This document shows, piece after piece, positions 8,131 through 15,250 of a DNA stretch of 64,000 nt (positions are counted from its first letter, which is position 1; the number at the start of each line of letters is the position of its first letter). The notes beneath the pieces are model-generated. The model was given only the letters and a program-made list of their open reading frames with translations. It was not told the origin of the DNA and ran no database searches. Source of the DNA: JAJPHF01 sp035293805 (lineage in GTDB: Bacteria; Chloroflexota; UBA6077; JAJPHF01); assembly GCA_035293805.1 (NCBI GenBank), contig DATGMD010000051.1, forward strand, positions 62,001 through 126,000, given 5' to 3'. Position numbers and translations under genes: made by a program.

Positions 8131-9147
8131 GTACTGCTGAGCGTCCTCGACCAGTCGCCCATCCGCCGGGGCATGACGCCGTCCGACGCCATCCACGAGA
8201 CGCTGCGCCTGGCCGAGGCCGTGGACCGGCTCGGCTACCATCGCTACTGGCTCGCCGAGCACCACTCCAGCGGCTCCCTCGCCGGCCCCAGCCCCGAGGT
8301 CATGATCGGCCAGGTGGCCGCGCGCACGGCGCGGCTGCGCGTTGGCTCCGGCGGCGTGCTCCTCCAGCACTACAGCGCCCTCAAGGTCGCCGAGAACTTC
8401 CGCGTGCTGGAGACGCTCTACCCTGGCCGCATCGACCTCGGCATCGGCCGCGCGCCCGGCAGCGACCCGCGTACCGCCCAGGCGCTCGTCCAGGGGCCAG
8501 GCGCGCTCGGCATCGAGTACTTCCCCCACCGCGTCGCCGACCTGCTGCGCTTCCTCCACGACGACCTGGAGCCCGACCACCCATTCCACGGCGTCCACGC
8601 CATGCCCACCGGGCCAACGGCGCCCGAGGTCTGGCTGCTCGGCTCCAGTGCCGAGAGCGCCTCCTACGCCGCGGCGCTCGGCACGGCCTTCTCCTTCGCC
8701 CACTTCATCAACTGGGAGGGCGGCGCGCAGGTCACGCGCGCCTACCAGCGCGCCTTCCGCCCCTCGCGCTACCTCGCCGCGCCGCGGGCCAGCGTCGCCG
8801 TGTTCGTCGTCTGCGCCGACACCGCGCAGCAGGCCGAGCGGCTCGCCCAGAGCCGCCTCATGTGGTCGCTGCGCCTCGGCTTTGGCGAGCGGCGCCCCTA
8901 CCCCTCCGTTGCCGATGCCGAAGCCCACCTGTACACGGTCGAGGAGCGCGCCCGCATGGCGCACACCCGCAAGGGACTCGTCGTCGGCGCCCCCGAGCAG
9001 GTGCGCGCCCAGCTCGAAGCGCTCGCCGCTGACTACGCGGTCGACGAGCTAATCCTCCTCACCATCACCGAGGACTACCCCTCGCGCCTCCGCTCCTACG
9101 AGCTAGTCGCCCAGGCCTTCGCCCTCCCCTGCGTCTCGCCGAGCTAG
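8128..9147 (+). CDS. LLM-class flavin-dependent oxidoreductase (MsnO8/YhbW-like)
   Basis: A 339-residue luciferase-like protein of the short 'luciferase family oxidoreductase, group 1' type. Diagnostic motifs are LSVLDQSPIRRG at the N-terminus, YHRYWLAEHHSSGSLAGPSP, GSGGVLLQHYSALKVAENF, LYPGRIDLGIGRAPGSDP and PEVWLLGSSAESASYAA. Family members are FMN-dependent monooxygenases with few known substrates. The GTG start is set by the conserved N-terminus and by the TATAAT immediately upstream; no Shine-Dalgarno sequence exists. It stands alone on the plus strand, followed after about 135 bases by the ferritin-like/LLM pair. Confidence 0.88.
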   Translation: MVLLSVLDQSPIRRGMTPSDAIHETLRLAEAVDRLGYHRYWLAEHHSSGSLAGPSPEVMIGQVAARTARLRVGSGGVLLQHYSALKVAENFRVLETLYPGRIDLGIGRAPGSDPRTAQALVQGPGALGIEYFPHRVADLLRFLHDDLEPDHPFHGVHAMPTGPTAPEVWLLGSSAESASYAAALGTAFSFAHFINWEGGAQVTRAYQRAFRPSRYLAAPRASVAVFVVCADTAQQAERLAQSRLMWSLRLGFGERRPYPSVADAEAHLYTVEERARMAHTRKGLVVGAPEQVRAQLEALAADYAVDELILLTITEDYPSRLRSYELVAQAFALPCVSPS

Positions 9148-9203
9148 AGCAACTGGCGGGCAAGGAGTCGCCATCGGCGCGGCGCGCCAGCCGCGCGCCA
9201 GCG

Positions 9204-9209
9204 TATAAT
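9204..9209 (+). promoter_or_regulatory. -10 element (TATAAT) for the ferritin-like/LLM pair
   Basis: A consensus TATAAT 74 bases upstream of the ATG at 9283. No matching -35 is evident. Confidence 0.45.
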
Positions 9210-9282
9210 CGGCCACCGCGCGGTGAGACGCGCTCGGGCCGGCGCAGGGCCGGCGGCCGTGGCGCGGCAGGAGGAGGCAGCA

Positions 9283-10134
9283 ATGGCGGACATTCGAGGC
9301 GTGGGCACGCCGATCACCTACTCGGACGACAACCCCATCTCAGAGTGGATCGACAAGCTGCGGCTGGAGCACCGCGCCACCGCGCGCGAGCCGCGCGACC
9401 AGGCCGAGCGTGAGCTGCTGGGCCGCTGGCTGGCCTACCGTGGCCGCTTCGAGCTGGACCACATCGTCGGCTCCGCCTGCTACGCCTACAGCCACTTCGA
9501 GATGGACGACGAGTGGAAGTTCATCCTGGCCGACCACATCCGCACCGAGGCGGGTCACGGCTGGGGCTACGTCAAGCAGGGCGACTACGTCGACCCCACC
9601 CGCGACCACACGAAGCCCGACCCCGAGTTCGCCGAGGAGCACGGCCTGCTGCCCCGCGTCGAGCACGCCGCGCTCATCCGCCGCGATTTCCTCAGCTATC
9701 TCATGGCCGGCAACCTTTGGCCCTACGGCCACACCACCGCGGTCACCATCGGCGGCATCCTCATTACGACGCCGCGGGTGCTGGACTTCGAGGACAAAGT
9801 GGTCCATGCCGAGGAGCGCGGCCACCACGACGCGGCGCTCCAGAAGCTGCACGACTACGTGTGGCAGCTCATCGACGAGTTCGGCGAGGAGCCGATCCGC
9901 AAGCGCATCGCCGCCATCGACGCGGCGTCGCTGAACGCCCGCTCGCGCACCGTCTTCGACCCGCCGCAGCGCGAGTTCCTGAAGAAGCACTTCAACTCGA
10001 CCTGCGAGAACGTGAAGAAGTTCTTCGAGTGGCGCGAGTACCTGTACCTCAACGTCCTCGGCTTCCCGCCCGAGCCGGTCCACATCAAGACCTGGCCGCC
10101 GGAGATCCCCCAGAACCAGCCGGTGGCGGTGTAG
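9283..10134 (+). CDS. Ferritin-like diiron protein (putative oxygenase component)
   Basis: A 283-residue protein I cannot name precisely. It has two ExxH motifs in helical context, EAGH (Glu89-His92) and EERGH (Glu178-His181). Additional acidic residues upstream (FELDH near 57-60; ExVEHAA near 128) make a ferritin-like four-helix diiron site plausible. Aromatic-rich helices (YAYSHFEMDDEWKF, CENVKKFFEWREYLYLNVLG) suggest a redox or oxygenase role rather than iron storage. The ATG has a strong GGAGGAGG site. The LLM gene begins two bases after its stop, so the products are likely made together and may act on the same substrate. There is no transmembrane segment or signal peptide. Confidence 0.65.
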   Translation: MADIRGVGTPITYSDDNPISEWIDKLRLEHRATAREPRDQAERELLGRWLAYRGRFELDHIVGSACYAYSHFEMDDEWKFILADHIRTEAGHGWGYVKQGDYVDPTRDHTKPDPEFAEEHGLLPRVEHAALIRRDFLSYLMAGNLWPYGHTTAVTIGGILITTPRVLDFEDKVVHAEERGHHDAALQKLHDYVWQLIDEFGEEPIRKRIAAIDAASLNARSRTVFDPPQREFLKKHFNSTCENVKKFFEWREYLYLNVLGFPPEPVHIKTWPPEIPQNQPVAV

Positions 10135-10136
10135 GG

Positions 10137-11234
10137 ATGGCGATCAACGGCACCGCGGGGGCCGGCGCCCCAGCGCTCCAGTTCGGCATCTTCGACTGGC
10201 TCGACCGCAACGACCCGGTGCTCGGCGACACCTACGAGCAGCGCCTGCGGCTGCTCGAGGCCGCCGACCGGGCCGGCTTCTACTGCTACCACCTGGCCGA
10301 GCACCACGGTACGCCCCTCGGCATGGCGCCGTCGCCCAGCCTGCTGCTCGCGGCCGCGTCGCAGCGCACGCGGCGCATCCGCCTCGGGCCGCTCGTGTTC
10401 ACGCTGCCCGTCTACCCGCCCGTGCGCCTGGCCGAAGAGATCTGCATGCTCGACCAGCTTACGCGCGGGCGGCTGGAGCTGGGCATCGGCCGCGGCACGT
10501 CGCCCTACGAGATGGCCGTCTTCAACGTCGACCCGGCCGAGTCGCGCGCCATGTTCGAGGAGGCGCTGGCCATCATCACGGCCGCGCTCGCCGAGGGCAA
10601 AGTCTCCTACGAGGGCCGCCACTTCGCCGCGCGCGACGTCGAGTTGATGGTGCGGCCGGTGCAGCGGCCCTACCCGCCCCTCTGGTACCCCACGAGCAAC
10701 GTCCAGTCGGTCCCCTGGGTCGCCGGCCAGGGCATCAGCACGATGTTCAGCCACAACACGCCCACCCTGAAGCAGACGCGCGAGAACGTCGAGGTGTACT
10801 GGCGCGTCTACGCCGAGCACCGCGCCGCCCCCGGTCGCCTCAACGGCCACGTGGCCGAGCCGAAGGTCGGCCTCATGCGCCAGGTCTACGTCGCCGCAAC
10901 CGACGCCGACGCCCTGCGCGAGGCGAAGGCCGCTTACGCCGCCTGGTTCGAGAACTACACGTACCTCTGGGTGCTCCACGGCAACACCGCGCGCCACGAG
11001 CGCAAGGCCGACCTGGAGCAGGCGGTGGCGGACCGGCGGGTGCTCGTCGGGTCGCCGGCGACGGTGCGCGCGCTGGTGCAGGAGTGCCTCGACGCGACCG
11101 GCGTCAACTACTTCGTCCCGAGCTTCACCTGGGGCAACCTGACCACCGCGCAGGTCCTGCGCTCCCTCGACCTCTTCGCCCGCGAGGTCATGCCCGCCGT
11201 CCGCGCGCGCGCCCTCGCCCGCGCCGCCCCCTAG
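10137..11234 (+). CDS. LLM-class flavin-dependent oxidoreductase
   Basis: A 365-residue luciferase-like monooxygenase. Motifs include QFGIFDWLDRND, FYCYHLAEHHGTPLGMAPSP, LGPLVFTLPVYPPVRLAEEI, RGRLELGIGRGTSPYEM and PYPPLWYPTSNVQS. The ATG is two bases after the ferritin-like stop, with the site inside the upstream gene, so the two are translationally coupled. FMNH2 could come from the flavin reductase at 2272. The substrate is unknown. It is one of three LLM genes within 5 kb, each in a different transcription unit and distinct in sequence, so they are not a recent tandem duplication. Confidence 0.88.
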   Translation: MAINGTAGAGAPALQFGIFDWLDRNDPVLGDTYEQRLRLLEAADRAGFYCYHLAEHHGTPLGMAPSPSLLLAAASQRTRRIRLGPLVFTLPVYPPVRLAEEICMLDQLTRGRLELGIGRGTSPYEMAVFNVDPAESRAMFEEALAIITAALAEGKVSYEGRHFAARDVELMVRPVQRPYPPLWYPTSNVQSVPWVAGQGISTMFSHNTPTLKQTRENVEVYWRVYAEHRAAPGRLNGHVAEPKVGLMRQVYVAATDADALREAKAAYAAWFENYTYLWVLHGNTARHERKADLEQAVADRRVLVGSPATVRALVQECLDATGVNYFVPSFTWGNLTTAQVLRSLDLFAREVMPAVRARALARAAP

Positions 11235-11318
11235 CCAGGCGGCCCGACGGGTACGCGCCACCTCGGCTCTGCCGACAGGGTGGCACCGGTGTGTCGGCAC
11301 TCGCCTGGGCATCCGGGC

Positions 11319-11368
11319 GGTGGCAGCGGCAGCCGCCGCGCGGCCGCGCGGCGGCTGCCGCTGCCACC
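11319..11368. repeat. 50-base perfect palindrome
   Basis: A perfect inverted repeat with 25-base arms and no spacer, centred at 11343/11344. It begins GGTGGCAGCGGC and ends GCCGCTGCCACC. It lies between the LLM gene and the bacterioferritin-like gene. A hairpin would end transcription or mark a mobile palindrome; there is no T tract. Confidence 0.85.
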
Positions 11369-11465
11369 GAGCGCGCTGGCCCGTTTCTTGCGCTCCCCTA
11401 TTCCCCCGAAGGCACACGCAGCCAGGGGGTCGCGCCGCCGCGTCGACCGCAGGGAGAGGGGAGCG

Positions 11466-11882
11466 ATGGACCAGCAGGAGCTTGTGAAGCTAATGAACGA
11501 GGATCTCGGGCTGGAGTACCGCTCGATGATCCAGTACACTCAGCACATCGCGACTATCAAGGGGATGGGCGCTCAGGCCGTCATCGACGAGCTGCGGGCG
11601 CACCTCAACCAGGAGCTGACCCACGCGGTCACGCTGGCCGAGCAGATCGCCTTCCTGGGCGGCGTGCCGGCCGTGACGGTGCCCGCGGTCCCCAGCGAGA
11701 CGGACACCAAGCGCGCCCTGCAGCTCGACCTGAAGCTCGAGCAAGATCAGCTCGAGCGTTACCGCCAGCGCATCGAGCAGGCGACCGAGCTGTCGCTGGT
11801 CGACGTGGCCGAGGCGCTGCGCCCCCTCCTGACGCAGACCCAGGAGCACGTCCGCGACCTTCAGACCGCCCTCGGCGTCTGA
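11466..11882 (+). CDS. Bacterioferritin-like protein
   Basis: A 138-residue ferritin-like protein, slightly shorter than bacterioferritin (about 155). Ferroxidase ligands on the first half are present: Glu17 (GLEYRS), Glu50 and His53 (NQELTHA). Glu92 lies in the third helix. In the fourth helix the usual ExxH is TQEH (Thr125, His128), so one ferroxidase glutamate appears to be missing or shifted to 127. It probably stores iron or detoxifies peroxide with altered activity. The ATG follows GGGAGAGGGG. A hairpin at 11889-11914 directly after the gene is likely its terminator. Two perfect palindromes flank it (11319-11368, 12149-12180). Confidence 0.8.
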   Translation: MDQQELVKLMNEDLGLEYRSMIQYTQHIATIKGMGAQAVIDELRAHLNQELTHAVTLAEQIAFLGGVPAVTVPAVPSETDTKRALQLDLKLEQDQLERYRQRIEQATELSLVDVAEALRPLLTQTQEHVRDLQTALGV

Positions 11883-11888
11883 AGGTCG

Positions 11889-11914
11889 CGGCCGGGGACG
11901 ATAGCCCCCGGCCG
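11889..11914 (+). terminator. Hairpin after the bacterioferritin-like gene
   Basis: CGGCCGGGG, a short loop, then CCCCGGCCG, seven bases after the stop codon. It is GC-rich with no T run, so termination is probable but unproven. Confidence 0.55.
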
Positions 11915-11994
11915 TCGTCGCACGCGCCGCCTGGTAGAGCCTGTAACCGGCCAGGCTGACGGAGGGGCGGGTTTCCTGCCCGCCCGCGGCCTGT

Positions 11995-12096
11995 GGCGCG
12001 GCATACGGCAAGCGCCACGGCCCCCGTTCCGGCGCCGGAGCGACCGGGCGGGCCGGCGCCGCGGGGGCGTGGGGCGCGGCATACGGCCAGCGCCAC
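11995..12096 (+). repeat. 24-base direct repeats, each able to form a hairpin
   Basis: Copies at 11995-12018 and 12073-12096 differ by one base. Each starts GGCGCGGCATACGGC and ends AGCGCCAC, with ends that can pair. This non-coding 375-base gap (11883-12258) also carries a GGGGCGGG/CCCGCCC palindrome at about 11970 and the palindrome at 12149. No gene is seen in it. Confidence 0.7.
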
Positions 12097-12148
12097 TGGC
12101 CGCCGCCCCGGCGGCGCCGGCCGCTCACCGAGGCTGCAAACCGCTATA

Positions 12149-12180
12149 CGCCTCGCGCGGTCCGCGGACCGCGCGAGGCG
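12149..12180. repeat. 32-base perfect palindrome
   Basis: A perfect self-complementary sequence starting CGCCTCGCGCGG, with centre TCCGCGGA and no spacer. It lies 79 bases before the DUF3105 gene. It could be a dimer-binding operator or a mobile palindrome. Confidence 0.85.
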
Positions 12181-12258
12181 ATCACCATCTTCGACGGGCG
12201 CCTCGCTCGGACGCCGCCGTGTGGTATCAACAGGGAGCGCGCGAGGGGGTGCGACCAG

Positions 12259-12825
12259 ATGACGATGAGTAATGCTTGGCGTGCGATCACCGCTGTCGGC
12301 CTGCTGGTGCTACTGACGGTTGCCCCGCCCGGGCTGGTCCGCGCCAGCGCGGCTCGCCAGGCGGGCGACGCGCCCATTCCGGGTGTCGAGCAGTTCTCGG
12401 GGCTCAGCGCCGCTCACCGCTCCGGTCCCATCGACTACGCCGAGACGCCGCCCTCCGGCGGCCCGCACGCCCCCATCTGGGTCAACTGCGGCGTCTACGA
12501 CCAGCCCGTGCCCACCGAGATGGCGGTCCACGCGCTGGAGCACGGCGCTGTCTGGCTCACCTACCAGCCCGACCTGGCTGCCGCCGACGTGGCGGCGCTG
12601 CGGGCGCTGGCCCGCGGCCGCGACTACGTTCTCGTGACGCCCTGGGGCGCCGGCGGGCTGCCCAGCCCCGTGGTCGCCGTCGCCTGGGGCCTGCGCCTGC
12701 CGGTCGACGACGCGAGCGACCCGCGGCTGGCGGAGTTCGTCGCCCGCTACGCCAACGGCCCGCAGACGCCCGAGCCGGGCGCGCCCTGTCACGGCGGGCT
12801 GGGCACGCCCCTGCCGAATCCGTAA
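12259..12825 (+). CDS. DUF3105 domain protein, exported
   Basis: A 188-residue protein with an N-terminal signal or anchor (about residues 9-31) and a DUF3105 domain. The family signature is visible: YAETPPSGGPHAPIWVNCG, YDQPVPTEMAVHALEHGAVW and the ending GAPCHGG. The conserved His and Cys residues hint at metal binding, but the function is unknown. Start could be 12259 or the ATG at 12265. It converges with the MFS gene, the stops being 14 bases apart. Confidence 0.8.
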   Translation: MTMSNAWRAITAVGLLVLLTVAPPGLVRASAARQAGDAPIPGVEQFSGLSAAHRSGPIDYAETPPSGGPHAPIWVNCGVYDQPVPTEMAVHALEHGAVWLTYQPDLAAADVAALRALARGRDYVLVTPWGAGGLPSPVVAVAWGLRLPVDDASDPRLAEFVARYANGPQTPEPGAPCHGGLGTPLPNP

Positions 12826-12839
12826 TTCCCCGGGCGCTC

Positions 12840-14183
12840 CTAGCGGGGCGGCGCCGCGGCCGCCCGCGGGGGCGCCGGCCGCGGCGCCCCCCGCACGAGC
12901 CCCGTCAGCGCGAGCGCCGCGACGATCGTGACGGCGGCGAGCCAGAGCGTCGTGGGATAGCCCGACTGGGCGGCGACCCAGCCGCCCAGCACCGCCCCGC
13001 CCAGTCCGGCCAGCGCCGCGACCGCCGTGTAGAGCCCCATTCCCTCGCCCTCCCCGACCGGCGAGAGCTGCGAGGTGAGGAGCGTGCTGCTCACGCTCAT
13101 GGCGGGGAAGGCCAGCGAGACGATCGCGAAGGCGAGTAGCACCACTACCTCCCGCCCGGCGAACGCCACGCCAGCCAGGCCGATCAGCCCGCCAAACGTC
13201 AGCAGCCGCACCCCGAGCGCCGCCTGGAGCACGCGCACCCCGCCGATGCGGTGGGTCAGCACGCTCGTGGGCGAATAGAGCAGCAGCCCCACGCCCGTGG
13301 CGCCGGCGAGCGCAAACGACGCCGGGCCAGCCGGTATCCCGTAGATACCGTCGACGACGAGCGGGTACAGCGTGAAGACCGCGTTCGTGCCCAGGTTGGC
13401 CATGACCCAGAGCAACAGGAACACGCCGAAGGGCGAGCGCATCGCTCTGCCCAGGCGGGCGAGCGTCGCGCGGCGCGGCATGTGGATCAGGCGCAGCGGC
13501 GAGAGGCGTGCCCACTCGACGTGAGCCAGATGCCGGTGCAGCGGAGCAAGTGCCTCGCGGCGATGCTCTGGTGTCATCGCGGCCCGCATGGCGGGCGTGG
13601 CCCCCGGCCGTGGCGGCGTCCGGGTCAGCGCCCAGCCTGCCAGCCCCGCCAGGCCGAGCGCCCCCGCGCCGGTGAGCAGGCCGATCTGCAGCGGCAGTTG
13701 GCTCAGCGAGCCCGCGACCACGAGGCCGGCGACGATGCCGGCGTTATAGAAGGTCTGCAGCCAGCCGATCCGCGCGTCCCATTCCGGCTGCGGGTGGACC
13801 TCCACGACAAACAAGCTGGCCACGGTGTTGGCGGCCGCAGTGCCCACGCCGAGAACGAGCGCCAGCCCGACCCAGGCGGGGGCATTCGTGGTCATGCCGA
13901 AGACGGCGAGCGCGAGGCCCGCGACCACCGCGCCGCCGCCGAACAGGCCGCGGTGCCAGCGCAGGCGGTCCGCCAAGTCGCCCCACAGGGCCGCCGTCAG
14001 GCCGCCCAGCCCCACGGTCGCCATGACGACGCCAACGTGGGTGGCGCTACCTGCCTTGTTCACGACGAGCGGCATCAGGATGGGCGCGACGCCGCCCGTG
14101 GCGAGGCCGATCAGCGTGTAGGCCACGTACCACGGCTCAACGGCCCGCCGCCAGCGCGCGAGAGTTCCCCCCACTGCCGCCAC
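12840..14183 (-). CDS. Major facilitator superfamily transporter
   Basis: A 447-residue polytopic membrane protein with about 12 hydrophobic segments in two halves of six, joined by a long basic cytoplasmic loop (residues about 190-245, rich in His, Arg and Pro). The loop-2/3 motif GDLADRLRWHRG is the MFS signature. MFS proteins exchange small molecules or drugs; no substrate-specific motif is recognised. The start is ambiguous: GTG at 14183 directly abuts the GGAGAG site, while GTG at 14174 has better spacing and would remove three residues. It is a single-gene unit convergent with DUF3105. Confidence 0.85.
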   Translation of the reverse strand: MAAVGGTLARWRRAVEPWYVAYTLIGLATGGVAPILMPLVVNKAGSATHVGVVMATVGLGGLTAALWGDLADRLRWHRGLFGGGAVVAGLALAVFGMTTNAPAWVGLALVLGVGTAAANTVASLFVVEVHPQPEWDARIGWLQTFYNAGIVAGLVVAGSLSQLPLQIGLLTGAGALGLAGLAGWALTRTPPRPGATPAMRAAMTPEHRREALAPLHRHLAHVEWARLSPLRLIHMPRRATLARLGRAMRSPFGVFLLLWVMANLGTNAVFTLYPLVVDGIYGIPAGPASFALAGATGVGLLLYSPTSVLTHRIGGVRVLQAALGVRLLTFGGLIGLAGVAFAGREVVVLLAFAIVSLAFPAMSVSSTLLTSQLSPVGEGEGMGLYTAVAALAGLGGAVLGGWVAAQSGYPTTLWLAAVTIVAALALTGLVRGAPRPAPPRAAAAPPR

Positions 14184-14465
14184 CTCTCCGTGATGCCATT
14201 GTTATGCGGCCAACCTTGAGGCGGCACGCCGTGAGGCAGACAATAGCACGCGAGTCAGGTGTCGCGCGACGCCGCTCGGGAGGCACGGCAGGCTCCCCCT
14301 TGGCCTGACGCCGGTCCTCCCCCTCGCAACCTCCTGCCGCCGTGCCGCTTGGCCGCCACCGAGCGGCACGGCGCTCACCCCCCAGCCACGCGCTCGCGTG
14401 CTCCCGCCGCGACCGTGCTGAGTCCCGGCCGCGGTCACCGACGGGCGCGTGTGCCGCCGACCGGC

Positions 14466-14627
14466 CTACCCCGCCAGGCGACCAGTGGCCACCAGCCAGC
14501 GGGTGAACCGCAAGCGTCCGCGCTCGGCGGGCGAGAAATCCTTCAGCAGCACCACCAGGCGCGTGGCCTCCCGCGGGCGCCGCGCCAGCTCACGCTGCCA
14601 GGAATACGCGTCGACTTTGGTAGTCAC
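14466..14627 (-). CDS. 53-residue unknown basic protein
   Basis: A small protein starting VTTKVDAYSWQRELARRP. Its middle reads LVVLLKDFSPAERGRLRF and it ends WLVATGRLAG. The start GTG at 14627 is supported by a near-perfect AGGAGGT site four bases upstream. Upstream, two AAACGTT boxes 17 bases apart (14662-14686) look like operator half-sites. I do not recognise the family; size and charge would fit a small regulator or antitoxin, but no partner toxin is adjacent. It is divergent from rsfS. Confidence 0.5.
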   Translation of the reverse strand: MTTKVDAYSWQRELARRPREATRLVVLLKDFSPAERGRLRFTRWLVATGRLAG

Positions 14628-14661
14628 CGCGACCTCCTGCCACTGTCCTACCCTTTTACAT

Positions 14662-14686
14662 AAACGTTCCAGCGCGCCAAACGTTT
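14662..14686. promoter_or_regulatory. Paired AAACGTT palindromic boxes
   Basis: AACGTT cores at 14663-14668 and 14680-14685 are centred 17 bases apart, in an AT-rich patch upstream of the 53-residue gene. This is an operator candidate. The core is a short palindrome, so chance occurrence cannot be excluded. Confidence 0.4.
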
Positions 14687-14791
14687 CATTTTCTGCGCGC
14701 GCTGGTCGCACGGATGTTCCAATCGCTCATCCTCGTCGGCTCGGGGCTGCTCGCCTGGCCGATCGCGAGTCGCTGTCGCATCGCCCGTGTT

Positions 14792-14809
14792 TGGTATACT
14801 GCGAATGTG
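14792..14809 (+). promoter_or_regulatory. Extended -10 promoter of rsfS, leaderless arrangement
   Basis: TGG-TATACT (14792-14800) is followed after six bases by the GTG at 14807. The predicted transcription start therefore coincides with the start codon, and no ribosome binding site is present. Confidence 0.6.
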
Positions 14810-15211
14810 CTTGCCCCCCAGACGGGCGAGCCGCGCGGCACGGTCCGGCAAGGGAGAAGCCGCCTGGATGCTCTAGCGCTCGCGCAACGAATCGTCGATA
14901 TTGCCGCCGATCGGCAGGCCAGTGACATCCTCCTGCTGGACCTGCGCGCCGTCTCGCCCATCGCCGACTATTTCGTCATCTGCTCCGGCAACAGCGAGCG
15001 GCAGCTCGAGGCGCTCGAGCACGCGATCGTCGGCCAGCTGCGAGATCAAGAGCATGTGCGGCCTCGCCAGCGAGAGGGCAGCGCGGCTTCGGGCTGGGTG
15101 CTTCTCGATTACGGCGACGTCGTCGTGCACATCTTCAGCGCGAGCGAGCGCGAGTTCTATCGCCTCGAAGAGCTGTGGTCGGCCGCGCCCACGGTGGTGC
15201 GGGTCCCGTAA
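14807..15211 (+). CDS. rsfS: Ribosomal silencing factor RsfS
   Basis: A 134-residue RsfS/YbeB/Iojap protein. It binds ribosomal protein L14 (uL14) on the large subunit and prevents 30S joining when nutrients are scarce. Core motifs: ALAQRIVDIAADRQASDILL, LDLRAVSPIADYFVICSG, NSERQLEALEHAI, GWVLLDYGDVVVHIF and EREFYRLEELW. The domain begins near residue 22. The GTG at 14807 is preferred because it sits at the predicted transcription start; the upstream frame would cross the promoter. The nadD that often accompanies rsfS is absent; the next gene is an HD-GYP response regulator 39 bases downstream. Confidence 0.92.
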   Translation: MLAPQTGEPRGTVRQGRSRLDALALAQRIVDIAADRQASDILLLDLRAVSPIADYFVICSGNSERQLEALEHAIVGQLRDQEHVRPRQREGSAASGWVLLDYGDVVVHIFSASEREFYRLEELWSAAPTVVRVP

Positions 15212-15250
15212 GGCGCGGCGCATCGCTTCCACGACCAAGCGGGGGTCGGC

